Source: Sungkyunkwania multivorans (lineage in GTDB: Bacteria; Bacteroidota; Bacteroidia; Flavobacteriales; Flavobacteriaceae). From it: DNA of 64,000 bases. The position numbers and the translations under genes were made by a program. How positions within the stretch are numbered: position 1 is the first letter of the stretch; every line of letters begins with the position of its first letter. The stretch covers positions 59,882 through 123,881 of the forward strand of contig NZ_JBHTJH010000002.1 in assembly GCF_042675645.1 (NCBI RefSeq), written 5' to 3'. A model generated the notes under the pieces. It saw only the letters and a program-made list of their open reading frames with translations. It ran no database searches and had not been told where the DNA came from. Of the stretch, positions 1 to 8,506 are shown piece after piece.

Positions 1-174
1 GATCTCCGAGGGAGAGTTCCTGTGGGTGTAGGAAATGGTCCAGGTCTAAGCAACGTGAACGAAGGTCAGCAGTTTGGCGCAGAGACCCATGTGTTGACCA
101 CGAGTCAGATGCCATCTCACAACCATGGCACCACCCTGACCCAATCGACAAGAAAGACATCTCAAAAAGAATAA
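1..174 (+). CDS. Phage tail-collar / microcystin-dependent-like protein, C-terminal part
   Basis: The reading frame is open from the first base and ends at TAA 172-174, so the start lies outside the window. The 57 visible residues read GRVPVGVGNGPG near the start and then TTSQMPSHNH. This glycine-rich GRVPVG followed by QMPSHNH is the signature of the Tail Collar domain family, also annotated as Mdp-like proteins. Only about a dozen polar residues follow the PSHNH motif, whereas family members as I recall them continue for tens of residues to a hydrophobic end, so the gene may be 3'-truncated. Its stop overlaps the ATG of the next gene (TAATG). The role of these proteins in non-phage contexts is uncertain. 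Confidence 0.7.
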   Translation, partial: DLRGRVPVGVGNGPGLSNVNEGQQFGAETHVLTTSQMPSHNHGTTLTQSTRKTSQKE

Positions 175-599
175 TGCCAAATCCTATTATCGTTGAACAA
201 TCTTTTACTGTTCCAGTGGCTGCTGTTTGGAACGCCGTCACCGAGCACGAGCAAATGGTTCAATGGTATTTTGAAAATATTCCAGACTTTAGACCTGAAC
301 TCGGTTTTGCGACGGAGTTCAACGTCTCAACTGGCGAAAGAGACTTTTTACATCACTGGGAGATCACAGAGGTCATTCCGCAGAAAAAGATTAGCTATAC
401 TTGGAACTATCCCGACTATGAGGCCGAAGGAATTGTGAGCTTTGAGCTTTTTGAACAAGACCAGAATAGCTTGCTAAGACTAAGCTGTTTTGGCATTGAT
501 AATTTCCCTCAAGACATTCCAGAGTTTACATGAGAAAGTTGTGAAGCGGGTTGGAATTATTTCATAAAGGAGCGTTTAGCTGCTTTTTTAGCGCATTAA
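174..599 (+). pseudogene. SRPBCC/AHSA1-domain protein interrupted by an in-frame TGA
   Basis: Residues 1-119 (174-533) form an AHSA1-type START-like domain: NPIIVEQSF and VWNAVT at the N-terminus, then MVQWYFENIPDF. The frame stops at TGA 531-533 directly after PEFT. Reading on in the same frame gives ESCEAGWNYFIKERLAAFL and a natural TAA at 597-599. That segment is the expected C-terminal helix of AHSA1 proteins, which normally reads FTRESC-x-GW, so TGA most simply replaces an Arg codon (CGA). The product would lack the long helix that closes the hydrophobic pocket. I therefore call it a recent nonsense pseudogene; a sequencing error or readthrough is not excluded. No start other than ATG 174 is convincing. 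Confidence 0.75.
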
Positions 600-683
600 G
601 TCTTACATTTTATAGAAATCCCTTCATAAAATTCTTGAGAAAAGCAACAAAGACCGTATTATTGCTTTTCAAAATTGATCATT

Positions 684-1313
684 ATGCATTTCAACATTCT
701 AAAGCCTCTACGAACTTTTATCTTAATTGTTCCCATACTTTTTATTGGATGCGAGCAATTTTCTTCAGAAACCGATTATAATTCGTTATCCTACAAAGAA
801 GATTTTCGCCTCGCAAAGGTCGAGGATCGGTATCAGATGTATCTTCCAAAATTTATGAAGTCCACGAACGACCTCAACGAGGATGCTTCCTTGCAGTTCA
901 AAAATGAGTTAAAGGAGACCTACACCATCCTTATCGATGAGACCAATGAAGAAGCAAAGGCCGCTTTGCAGATGCTTGGCAGTTATAAGGATTCCATTTC
1001 CATGCTGGAGAATTATATTGATTTTCAAAAGGAAAATCTTACTCAAGATGTAGAGGTGATTTCCTTAAAAGAACCACTAAGAAAGAGAATCGACGGGATG
1101 CCTGCAATGACCTTTGAAACGACGATAGCGTTCGAAGAGATCATTTATCCGGTGAGTTACCATGTAACGGTGGTCGAGGCCAAAGAGAGTCTCTTCATGA
1201 TCATGTCATGGACCTTAAAATCCAGAAAAAAGAAATACTTCCCTTATTTCGAAAAAGCCAGTAATAGTCTAGAGGTGTTCAAAGCACGGGAAAGTGAGGT
1301 ATTTCTCGATTGA
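684..1313 (+). CDS. Hypothetical lipoprotein
   Basis: This gene encodes about 209 residues from ATG 684; a TTG at 675 would add three. The N-terminus is hydrophobic and ends in a lipobox-like FIGC followed by a polar stretch, which indicates an exported lipoprotein. The rest is a charged alpha/beta-looking domain with EDFRLAKVEDRYQMYLP and a late ESLFMIMSWTL strand. It resembles small PsbP-like or DUF-type lipoproteins of Flavobacteria, but I do not recognise the family. It is separated by 84 bp from the broken AHSA1 gene and lies 73 bp ahead of the CIA30 gene. Confidence 0.7.
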   Translation: MHFNILKPLRTFILIVPILFIGCEQFSSETDYNSLSYKEDFRLAKVEDRYQMYLPKFMKSTNDLNEDASLQFKNELKETYTILIDETNEEAKAALQMLGSYKDSISMLENYIDFQKENLTQDVEVISLKEPLRKRIDGMPAMTFETTIAFEEIIYPVSYHVTVVEAKESLFMIMSWTLKSRKKKYFPYFEKASNSLEVFKARESEVFLD

Positions 1314-1386
1314 AAAGAACACTAAACATTTGTTAACTAAACGTTTAATAATAATCATTGGTAGTACTTTTACTTAAAACTACGCT

Positions 1387-1914
1387 ATGAAATGGTTGTG
1401 CCTCTTTATTTCGTTTTTTATGATGACTGAATTGATACTTTTCGACTTCAACAGAGAAACCGACATCAACGAATGGCGCGTTGTCAACGATGGAGTCATG
1501 GGCGGGTTGTCCGAGGGAAGTATCCGACTGAATTCGGATGGACATGCGGTATTTTCGGGAAGCATCTCACTTAAGAATAATGGCGGGTTTTCTTCGGTTC
1601 GTCATCGGTATAAGACCAAAGAAGTATCAGGTTATAGCAAAGTGATGCTTAGGGTAAAAGGCGATGGCAAGAAATATCAGTTCAGAATAAAAAGCAACAG
1701 GTACGACAGACACTCCTATATCGGGGAGTTTACTACTTCAGGCGATTGGGAAACTATCGAGATCGATTTCTCTAAGATGTATCCTGCTTTTCGAGGCAGA
1801 ACTTTGGACATTTCCAATTATCCCGGAGCGCAACTCGAAGAAATAGCATTCTTGATCGGCAATAAAAAAGCAGAGGATTTTAAATTGCTCATCGATAGTA
1901 TCAGTCTGCGCTGA
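1387..1914 (+). CDS. CIA30-domain protein
   Basis: The 175-residue product matches the CIA30 family (NADH:ubiquinone oxidoreductase intermediate-associated protein 30 domain), a galactose-binding-like beta sandwich. Family marks are WRVVNDGVMGGLS near residues 28-40, a GGFSSVR strand, and a YIGEF plus late FLIGNKK stretch. The N-terminus is hydrophobic (about residues 1-18) but lacks a clear signal cleavage site. In bacteria these are small stand-alone proteins of unknown role; the mitochondrial homologue helps complex I assembly. A TACTTTTA box at 1364-1371 could be its -7 element. Confidence 0.85.
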   Translation: MKWLCLFISFFMMTELILFDFNRETDINEWRVVNDGVMGGLSEGSIRLNSDGHAVFSGSISLKNNGGFSSVRHRYKTKEVSGYSKVMLRVKGDGKKYQFRIKSNRYDRHSYIGEFTTSGDWETIEIDFSKMYPAFRGRTLDISNYPGAQLEEIAFLIGNKKAEDFKLLIDSISLR

Positions 1915-1990
1915 TGGTATTTTTCCTTCATTTTCTAAAACACAATATTACATTGGAGGGGAACCTACTTGGGCAAATAATTCTACTCGT

Positions 1991-2407
1991 TTAATTATAG
2001 GTCCCTGATGCCTTTGCCGTCGTTGTCATATGATCAACGATCGTTTGCAGCGCATTGTGACCATATTTTCCATCCAAGGTCTTATCAAAAATCGTGACCT
2101 TCCCGATTGGAAATGGTGCATGAACAACAATTTTCACATGCATCGAGATTTTCGATGATGTTTTCGAATACTTGCTTACCGTGACATCCACATCTGGATT
2201 GGAATGCACCTTTTTACTGATGTTCCCTGAAACGGCGATGGGTCCACCTTGCACATGACCACTTTTAACACCTGAGTATTTTGCATCATAATTGATGGCA
2301 AAATCGCCGGGTGCAGTCTCTACAAGTGTGAGGGTCGTTGACACCTTCTCTGCTCCAAAGGCAAAGCTGTGTTTGTCTGTTTTTGAATCAATAACTGTGT
2401 TTCCCAT
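1991..2407 (-). CDS. Hypothetical protein, about 138 aa
   Basis: This single convincing minus-strand frame has protein-like composition: serine, threonine, lysine and valine alternate in a beta-strand pattern, with no signal peptide and no cysteine. It begins MGNTVIDSKTDKHSF and ends in a helix-like TIVDHMTTTAKASGT. I do not recognise the family. It stands alone between the converging CIA30 gene and the divergent alcohol dehydrogenase, with 186 bp upstream. Coding status rests on length and composition only. Confidence 0.55.
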   Translation of the reverse strand: MGNTVIDSKTDKHSFAFGAEKVSTTLTLVETAPGDFAINYDAKYSGVKSGHVQGGPIAVSGNISKKVHSNPDVDVTVSKYSKTSSKISMHVKIVVHAPFPIGKVTIFDKTLDGKYGHNALQTIVDHMTTTAKASGTYN

Positions 2408-2593
2408 GATTTTTGGTTTTATGGTTTATTGCAAGTTATTCAATATCAATATTTTAGGTGAACGTAGAAATACCTGTTTCCAAAAAATGGAGAATATACT
2501 TGCCCTTTGATATTCCGATACAATAATTCGTAAAAACGATTGTAAAATCGTACTTTTAATAGATTCATCAACTAATCATAAAAATCTTAGACA

Positions 2594-3598
2594 ATGACCG
2601 TAAACGCCTATGCCGCCCATGAAGCAGGAGGTGAATTCTCTCCCTTCAAATACGAATTGCCAGAACTTGAAAATGAAGAAGTCGATATCAAAGTGCATTA
2701 CTGCGGCCTTTGCCATTCGGACCTTAGCATGCGCGACAATGATTGGGGCATGACCCAATATCCCTTTGTTCCTGGTCATGAGATTGTCGGCGAGGTCATC
2801 GCTGTAGGCAGTGAGGTCAAAAATCTAAAAGAGGGGGATCTGGTCGGCCTAGGATGGAATTCAGCATCCTGCATGCACTGTATTCAATGTATGGATGGCA
2901 GTCATCACTTGTGTCCTTCGGTCCAAGGCACCATCGTGGGTAGGCACGGAGGCTTTGCTGATAAAGTGAGAAGCCACTGGTCTTGGGCGGTACCTTTACC
3001 AAAAGGATTGGAGCTAAGTAAAGCCGGTCCTTTATTTTGTGGTGGGATTACCGTCTTTAATCCAATCGTATTGTCAGGTGTGAAGCCAACAGATAAAGTG
3101 GGAGTCATCGGAATCGGTGGTCTCGGCCATATGGCATTGATGTTTTTGAACAAATGGGGATGTGAGGTCATTGCCTTTAGCTCCAACCCTAAGAAAAAGG
3201 ACGCGATCATGGAGATGGGGGCTACCAAAGTCATTAATTCTACAGACCCAGAAGAATTAAAGAGCATAGCTGGTTCTTTAGACTTTATTTTGAACACGAC
3301 CAATGTAACGCTCGATTGGGACTCTTATTTGGGCACATTATCTCCAAAAGGGAAGTTTCATACCGTTGGTGCTGTGCTAGAACCTATGGCCATCCCAGCC
3401 TTTAGTCTAATTTCAGGAGAGAAATCCGTTGGCGGAAGTCCGTTGGGGAGCATCGCTCTGACGCGAAAAATGTTAGAGTTCTGCGTGCGACACGATATCT
3501 ATCCGATCGTAGAAGAGTTTCCAATGGAAAAGATCAATGACGCCTTTGACCACTTACATGAGGGAAAAGCTCGCTATCGTATTGTGTTGAAAGCGTAA
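2594..3598 (+). CDS. Zinc-dependent NAD(P) alcohol dehydrogenase (CAD/YahK type)
   Basis: This 334-residue medium-chain dehydrogenase would reduce aldehydes or oxidise primary alcohols with NAD(P). The catalytic zinc ligands are visible as Cys40 in GLCHSD, His62-Glu63 in GHE and Cys149. The structural zinc is held by Cys93, Cys96, Cys99 and Cys107. The Rossmann loop GIGGLG is at residues 173-178, and the SSNPKKK stretch after the second strand suggests NADP preference as in the cinnamyl alcohol dehydrogenase group. The length is normal for the family. It converges with the FMN reductase gene 6 bp downstream. Substrate cannot be told from sequence. Confidence 0.93.
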   Translation: MTVNAYAAHEAGGEFSPFKYELPELENEEVDIKVHYCGLCHSDLSMRDNDWGMTQYPFVPGHEIVGEVIAVGSEVKNLKEGDLVGLGWNSASCMHCIQCMDGSHHLCPSVQGTIVGRHGGFADKVRSHWSWAVPLPKGLELSKAGPLFCGGITVFNPIVLSGVKPTDKVGVIGIGGLGHMALMFLNKWGCEVIAFSSNPKKKDAIMEMGATKVINSTDPEELKSIAGSLDFILNTTNVTLDWDSYLGTLSPKGKFHTVGAVLEPMAIPAFSLISGEKSVGGSPLGSIALTRKMLEFCVRHDIYPIVEEFPMEKINDAFDHLHEGKARYRIVLKA

Positions 3599-3604
3599 AG
3601 GCCT

Positions 3605-4135
3605 TTAGATATTCGCCAAGAATGTTTCCAAGCGTTCCTTCAATTCGATAACCGATTCCTCATCGGTGATCTTACCGTTGGAAAAATTATGGCTGAATGA
3701 AGGCAACGAGAACGTATCCATGATCTCTGCCCCAAAGCGAGGAAGTATACTTTCGGCTTGGGTGATAGCAGAGACTGCCCCGCCTCTCCCAGTGCTAGCT
3801 CCCAGCAAAAACACTTTTTTGCCTGATAAGAATTGCCTATCCAATCTAGAGAACCAATCCAGTAAATTTTTTGCATAAGCGGAAAGCCCTCCATTATGCT
3901 CATTTACAGAGATGATCAGCGCATCCATTTTTTTGATATCCTTGTTCAACTCGACCATCGAATTAGAAAAACCTTCCTTCTTTTCTATATCTGCGCTGTA
4001 CATTGGAAAGGGGAAATCTGTCATTTTGATGACCTGGACATGGTGGTCTTTTATCAAAGAAGTTACATAGCTTACCAGCTGATGATTAATAGAAGTTGAA
4101 GAGTTGCTTGCTGCGAATGCTAAAATATTACTCAT
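3605..4135 (-). CDS. NAD(P)H-dependent FMN reductase family protein
   Basis: The product of about 176 residues is a flavodoxin-like FMN-binding oxidoreductase. The phosphate-binding start AASNSSTSINHQL, the middle ISVNEHNGG loop (family ISxPEYNG) and the GASTGRGG stretch place it with NADPH-dependent FMN reductases such as ArsH/ChrR/YieF relatives. ATG 4135 is preferred over 4144, because homologues begin close to the first beta strand. It could supply reduced FMN or reduce quinones or azo compounds. It is transcribed convergently with the alcohol dehydrogenase and divergently from the acyltransferase gene. Confidence 0.87.
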   Translation of the reverse strand: MSNILAFAASNSSTSINHQLVSYVTSLIKDHHVQVIKMTDFPFPMYSADIEKKEGFSNSMVELNKDIKKMDALIISVNEHNGGLSAYAKNLLDWFSRLDRQFLSGKKVFLLGASTGRGGAVSAITQAESILPRFGAEIMDTFSLPSFSHNFSNGKITDEESVIELKERLETFLANI

Positions 4136-4235
4136 GTGGCACATCGATTAAAGAGTTCCAAAGATAGGGTGAATATGTCGTAAACCCATTCATCGAAAAA
4201 TGTTAAAATGCTCTTAACATAGCCATAAAAAATCG

Positions 4236-4243
4236 TACGTTTG
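4236..4243 (+). promoter_or_regulatory. -7 box TACGTTTG
   Basis: TACGTTTG fits the TAnnTTTG -7 element of the Bacteroidota primary sigma factor. It lies about 70 bp upstream of the acyltransferase-like gene. No clean -33 TTG was found at the usual distance. Confidence 0.5.
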
Positions 4244-4313
4244 CGGCAAATTGTTAGTTGTGGATACATCCAAAGACGACTGACTTTCAGTATATAAGGA
4301 AAAATTATCGGTG

Positions 4314-5489
4314 ATGAGCGCCCGGAGTCAACGCTTATATTTCATAGATGCCATAAGAGCCTTTGCCATTATTATGATGTTGCAAGGCCATTTTGTGCAT
4401 ACGCTTCTGGACACTTCGCTAGTAAACACATCGGGGTTTTTTTACGGGCTATGGGAATATTTTAGGGGTATTACTGCTCCTACCTTCTTTACGATCACTG
4501 GTTTTGTTTTTACGTTTTTGCTTTTGAAGAAAAACGATGCCGTATCCTTGCAAAATCCTAGGGTGAAAAAAGGCCTGCGCAGAGGATTGAAGCTACTCTT
4601 TTGGGGATATGTTTTAAGATTCAATTTGAGCTTCTTTGTTGTTGGTTTTAAAGACTTTTTCTTTTTCATCGATGTCCTACACATCATTGGGCTTTCTTTG
4701 ATATTGCTTATCGGTTTGTATCTGCTGCTGTATCGTTATTCGGCAAGACTTTTCCAATATACCTTATTAGGAATCGGGTTTGTAGTTTTCTTATTGGAGC
4801 GCTCTTATGCCAATGCACCTTTAGAACTCTTACCAGAATTTTTTGCCAATTATTTTACCAAAGCTCATGGATCCGTGTTCACGATATTTCCATGGTTTGG
4901 TTATGTGGCTCTTGGGTCCTTCCTTTCGATCATATTCTTAAGACAATATCAGAAAGAAGGCTTTTACCGACTGGCCATTTATAATTTGGCGATCGTGGGG
5001 CTTTTGCTGGTCCACTTTTCGTCATATTTTCTAATGGTCTTGTTTGAATTCACTGGGATTGAAATTTTCAAGGCCTCTGCGGGATACAACTACCTATTTT
5101 CTCGTTTTGGAGATGTACTCGTTCTTTTTAGCCTCTTCTTGGTCATCAGAAGATGGATGGCCAAAAGCATTTTCACCGACCTAGGTGGCCGCACACTATC
5201 TATCTACATCCTCCACTATATTCTTTTATATGGAAGCTGGCTGGGCATCGGTTTCTCAAGATACTGGCACCATAGCCTTTCACCATTACAGGTTATTCTT
5301 GGTGCGATCGCATTTATTATGATCATATGCACTACCGTGTTGCTTTATTACAGATTTGGTGACCAATGGATTGAAAGAGGTAAAGCCATCGCTATGCGAA
5401 AAATATCCATGTCAGGATCGTGGCTCGTTGCTGTAATTTCTAAATTACAACCCATTCAGGCCATCGTACTTCGATTTAGAAATCGATAG
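4314..5489 (+). CDS. Heparan-alpha-glucosaminide N-acetyltransferase-like membrane protein (DUF1624)
   Basis: This product of about 391 residues has roughly ten membrane helices. The N-terminal helix contains RLYFIDAIRAFAIIMMLQGH, typical of HGSNAT/DUF1624 and related acyltransferase-3-type proteins, in which the first-helix Asp/Arg and the histidine are conserved. A second mark is APTFFTITGF in helix 2. Such proteins are thought to move acyl groups across the membrane onto sugars or envelope polymers; the substrate here is unknown. ATG 4314 is chosen over GTG 4311. The last 30 residues are basic and cytoplasmic. Confidence 0.8.
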   Translation: MSARSQRLYFIDAIRAFAIIMMLQGHFVHTLLDTSLVNTSGFFYGLWEYFRGITAPTFFTITGFVFTFLLLKKNDAVSLQNPRVKKGLRRGLKLLFWGYVLRFNLSFFVVGFKDFFFFIDVLHIIGLSLILLIGLYLLLYRYSARLFQYTLLGIGFVVFLLERSYANAPLELLPEFFANYFTKAHGSVFTIFPWFGYVALGSFLSIIFLRQYQKEGFYRLAIYNLAIVGLLLVHFSSYFLMVLFEFTGIEIFKASAGYNYLFSRFGDVLVLFSLFLVIRRWMAKSIFTDLGGRTLSIYILHYILLYGSWLGIGFSRYWHHSLSPLQVILGAIAFIMIICTTVLLYYRFGDQWIERGKAIAMRKISMSGSWLVAVISKLQPIQAIVLRFRNR

Positions 5490-5529
5490 ATCGGATTTTT
5501 CTTGTTACCTTTTTGAAAAATTCAATACT

Positions 5530-5766
5530 ATGGAAACTCCAAAACGCGCTGGTGATGCACCCATCGCTCTCGATCTAAAAGCTGGGAAACGGTATTCTTG
5601 GTGTTCTTGTGGTCTCTCTAAAGAGCAACCACTCTGTGATGGATCCCACAAAGGAACCAACTTCACCCCTATCTTATACAAATGTCCAGAAGATGAGACC
5701 AAATGGTTCTGCACCTGCAAGGCCACCAATGGTCAACCCTTTTGTGATGGGACGCATAACAAATAA
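5530..5766 (+). CDS. Tandem CDGSH iron-sulfur domain protein
   Basis: This 78-residue protein contains two CDGSH motifs. The first is CSC followed by CDGSHKG, and the second is CTC followed by CDGTHNK. Each has the C-x-C ... C-x3-H arrangement that binds a 2Fe-2S cluster with three Cys and one His, as in mitoNEET-type and bacterial CDGSH proteins. No membrane anchor is present, so it should be cytosolic and may act in electron or cluster transfer. It follows the acyltransferase gene by 40 bp on the same strand. Confidence 0.95.
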   Translation: METPKRAGDAPIALDLKAGKRYSWCSCGLSKEQPLCDGSHKGTNFTPILYKCPEDETKWFCTCKATNGQPFCDGTHNK

Positions 5767-5776
5767 TTGAAGGTTG

Positions 5777-5890
5777 TCAGTTCCTCGCCTGAATGACATA
5801 GTCGGTTAAGTATCGAACGATATGTTCGGGCGCTTCATCCCGAAACGGTGAGTGCAACAATACTTCTTCTGCAAGTTCAGAATAAGGGGT
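5777..5890 (-). pseudogene. Possible orphan C-terminal gene remnant
   Basis: Reading the minus strand from 5890 down to TGA 5777-5779 gives 37 residues including AEEVLLHSPFRDEAPEHIV, then RYLTDYVIQARN and stop. The composition and amphipathic pattern look like the end of a real protein, but there is no start codon and an in-frame stop (TAG, 5891-5893) lies directly upstream. It could be the tail of a decayed gene that once followed lpdA. I cannot name the family, and chance is possible at this length. Confidence 0.3.
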
Positions 5891-5970
5891 CTATTAGGTA
5901 TTCGAAACCTGACAGTTCTTTTTACGAAAAGAAACCCCGACAATTTCTTGACAGGGTTTAAGTTATTTGG

Positions 5971-6022
5971 ATTCCTGCATTGTGTCTTCGCTAAAGCTCT
6001 GGCGACACGCGGACGCAGGAAT
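5971..6022. repeat. Palindromic intergenic repeat
   Basis: ATTCCTGC at 5971-5978 pairs with GCAGGAAT at 6015-6022, and TGTC/GACA pair further inside. The element sits between the CDGSH gene and the end of lpdA. It is one of several hairpin-forming intergenic repeats in this window and may also help terminate transcription from both sides. Confidence 0.5.
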
Positions 6023-6034
6023 GACATTTAAAAG

Positions 6035-7441
6035 TTAAACGTGCAACGCACGATCTTCCGTAGCTGCCAAGGCTGCTTCTTTTACTGCTTCGGCATAGGT
6101 TGGATGCGAGTGACTCATTCTTGCAATATCTTCGGCAGAAGCACGGAATTCCATGGCAGTCACGGCTTCAGCGATCAGGTCGGCCACACGAGCACCGATC
6201 ATATGTACGCCAAGCACCTCGTCTGTATCGGCATCTGCCAATATCTTTACAAATCCGTCAATGTCCATACTGGCACGAGCTCTACCCAAAGCGCGCATCG
6301 GGAATTGTCCAACTTTATATTTAACACCAGCTTCTTTCAATTCTTCCTCGGTCTTACCTACTGCAGCCACCTCTGGCCAAGTGTAGACTACTCCGGGAAT
6401 CAGATTGTAATCGATATGTGGCTTTTGTCCGGCCAAGATCTCGGCGACCATCACCCCTTCCTCTTCTGCTTTATGCGCCAACATGGCTCCGCGTACCACA
6501 TCACCGATAGCATAGATGTTCGAAACCGACGTCTGAAGGTGGTCATTGACTTCAACTTGTCCGCTATCATTCAGTTTTACACCCGCAGCCTCAACGTTGA
6601 GACCATCGGTATAAGGTCGTCTTCCTACCGAAACCAGACAATAGTCTCCTTTGAATTCTACTTCCTTACCTTTTTTATCGTCTGCTTTAATAACGATCTC
6701 ATCTCCATTTCTTTCAACAGATTTTACCTTGTGTGAGGTGTAAAACTTCACCTTTTGCTTTTTCATCACCTTCTGAAGCTCTTTAGAAAGCGAGGCATCC
6801 ATCGTTGGGATGATGCGATCCATATATTCTACCACCGAGACTTCGGCACCTAATCTCTTATAGACCTGCCCTAGTTCCAATCCGATCACACCTCCACCGA
6901 TGATCACCATATGCTTTGGTATCTCCTTTAACTTTAAGGCTTCTGTAGATGTAATGATACGTTCTTTATCAATGGTTATAAATGGCAAGGTCGAAGGCTT
7001 TGAACCCGTTGCGATGATCGTATGCTTTGCCTCGATCTTCTCGGTCTTACCATCGTTCTTTTTAATGTTGATGTGTGTGGCATCAGCAAAACTTCCCAAT
7101 CCTTCATAGACCTCTATACTATTCTTTTTCATTAAGAACTCGACACCCGCACAAGTTTGGTCAACAACCGCCTGTTTACGCGCGATCATTTTCTCTAGAT
7201 TCACCTTCACCTCCCCTGGGATTTCAATTCCGTGTTCCTCAAAATGCTTCACGGCATCCTCATAATGATGAGAAGAGTCTAACAATGCTTTTGATGGGAT
7301 GCAACCCACATTAAGACAAGTGCCTCCGAGGGTGGAATATTTTTCAATGATTGCAGTTTTCATTCCTAGTTGAGCGCAACGGATCGCCGCTACATACCCT
7401 CCAGGACCAGAGCCGATAATGGCCACATCATATGAATTCAT
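6035..7441 (-). CDS. lpdA: Dihydrolipoyl dehydrogenase (E3)
   Basis: This 468-residue flavoenzyme reoxidises dihydrolipoamide in the pyruvate, 2-oxoglutarate and branched-chain 2-oxoacid dehydrogenase complexes and in glycine cleavage. Visible marks are the FAD-binding GSGPGGYVAAIR start, the redox-active disulfide GGTCLNVGCIPSK near residue 40, the NAD-binding IIGGGVIGLELG, the second FAD motif YAIGDV, and the C-terminal HSHPTYAEA with the catalytic His-Glu pair. It stands alone, not next to E1 or E2 genes. A -7 box lies 37 bp upstream of the start. Confidence 0.97.
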   Translation of the reverse strand: MNSYDVAIIGSGPGGYVAAIRCAQLGMKTAIIEKYSTLGGTCLNVGCIPSKALLDSSHHYEDAVKHFEEHGIEIPGEVKVNLEKMIARKQAVVDQTCAGVEFLMKKNSIEVYEGLGSFADATHINIKKNDGKTEKIEAKHTIIATGSKPSTLPFITIDKERIITSTEALKLKEIPKHMVIIGGGVIGLELGQVYKRLGAEVSVVEYMDRIIPTMDASLSKELQKVMKKQKVKFYTSHKVKSVERNGDEIVIKADDKKGKEVEFKGDYCLVSVGRRPYTDGLNVEAAGVKLNDSGQVEVNDHLQTSVSNIYAIGDVVRGAMLAHKAEEEGVMVAEILAGQKPHIDYNLIPGVVYTWPEVAAVGKTEEELKEAGVKYKVGQFPMRALGRARASMDIDGFVKILADADTDEVLGVHMIGARVADLIAEAVTAMEFRASAEDIARMSHSHPTYAEAVKEAALAATEDRALHV

Positions 7442-7478
7442 AGTCTATTTTTAAATTCGATTTCAAATTTTCGAAATA

Positions 7479-7486
7479 CAAAAGTA
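7479..7486 (-). promoter_or_regulatory. -7 box TACTTTTG ahead of lpdA
   Basis: On the minus strand this reads TACTTTTG, a full match to TAnnTTTG, about 37 bases before the lpdA start. No clear -33 TTG was found at 17-23 bp. Confidence 0.55.
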
Positions 7487-7531
7487 CGAATTGCTATGAG
7501 AAGGTTAAAGGTTTAAAGTTTCAAGTTTTGA

Positions 7532-8161
7532 TTAAGAGGGAAATCCCAGCATCCCTCCAATTCCCACAGTAAATAGCCAACTACCATAAATGGCATGCTC
7601 AATAGACACCAATAAGGTCGACCGGGTCTTTTGAAAGGTATAGGCGAATAGTAACCCGCCTATGAATGTGAGCGTGAGAACCAAAGGGCGATTCAATTCG
7701 AAAAATAAATGGGCAAGAGAAAATAGTGTGGCATTCACAAAGATAAGCTGCATGCTGCTGCTGAAGAATTTCTCATATCGCTGAAAGAAGAAGGTTCTAT
7801 AGATAAGCTCTTGCGGGTATACCGAAAGAAAACTGTAGACAAACAAAATAATGATGTAAAGCAGTGGCTTATTCAACAGAACATTAAAAAGCAATTCCTT
7901 CTTAAAGAAATACATGGTCGCGGTTGTCACCAACGCAATGATCGACAGCTGGATAAGAGTCCTCTTCCAGAAAGACCACCAAGCGATACGTTCATTGACC
8001 TTAAAAGGCAATTTCTCTACTCGAAGAAGTATCCAAACCACGTAACTGAAACCAATGATCGTCAGCACAATTTTTATCCAGATGCTATAATCGAGGACAT
8101 AGCTAACTGGCAATAGCACGAAGAGAAGCACCAATTCTATCATTTTGTATGGGTGCTTCAT
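7532..8161 (-). CDS. CPBP-family intramembrane protease-like protein
   Basis: This 209-residue protein has about six membrane helices and belongs to the CPBP (CAAX protease and bacteriocin processing, Abi/Rce1) family. Motif 1 reads QELIYRTFFFQRY in place of the canonical EExxxR, and motif 2 is FSLAHLFFE. The Gln for the first Glu is, as I recall, common in Bacteroidota members, so catalysis may rest on the remaining Glu and His. The substrate is unknown. It is followed after a short gap by the two-helix protein at 8198-8410 on the same strand. Confidence 0.85.
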   Translation of the reverse strand: MKHPYKMIELVLLFVLLPVSYVLDYSIWIKIVLTIIGFSYVVWILLRVEKLPFKVNERIAWWSFWKRTLIQLSIIALVTTATMYFFKKELLFNVLLNKPLLYIIILFVYSFLSVYPQELIYRTFFFQRYEKFFSSSMQLIFVNATLFSLAHLFFELNRPLVLTLTFIGGLLFAYTFQKTRSTLLVSIEHAIYGSWLFTVGIGGMLGFPS

Positions 8162-8197
8162 CTTTGTGCTATTTCATTTTGGTGTTAAAATCAGGTC

Positions 8198-8410
8198 CTA
8201 TTTTCGTTTGGAGATCATTGCACCACCAATTATGGCGATCGCTCCCAGTACCACCATTACGATCGACTGAGTACTCACTTTATTATCACTTGCTGAAAGC
8301 TCGACCCCCAAAACCTCGGCCTGCGCGTCTGGGGTCACCATCTGATAAATACCATAACCGGCTAAGGCCAATCCGATGATGAGTAGAATAATTCCTGCTG
8401 TCTTGTTCAT
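8198..8410 (-). CDS. Small two-helix membrane protein (DUF3185-like)
   Basis: The 70-residue product has two membrane spans, residues 4-23 and 49-66, joined by a polar stretch containing GVELSASDNKVS, with a basic C-terminus (SKRK). The layout is that of the DUF3185 family of small inner-membrane proteins of unknown function. It lies upstream of the CPBP gene with a 36-bp gap and probably shares its transcript. Confidence 0.75.
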   Translation of the reverse strand: MNKTAGIILLIIGLALAGYGIYQMVTPDAQAEVLGVELSASDNKVSTQSIVMVVLGAIAIIGGAMISKRK

Positions 8411-8506
8411 AATTTAATGGTTTATTGGTTAGAATAGGTATAAAGATAAGCGAGCAATTAAAAAAACAGTGCCTTAATAACTTAATTTGTAGTCCAAAAC
8501 GATAAA

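Noticed and set aside
1..600. A prophage at the left edge because of the tail-collar gene
   Set aside because: No other phage gene is present, and tail-collar/Mdp proteins occur outside phages.
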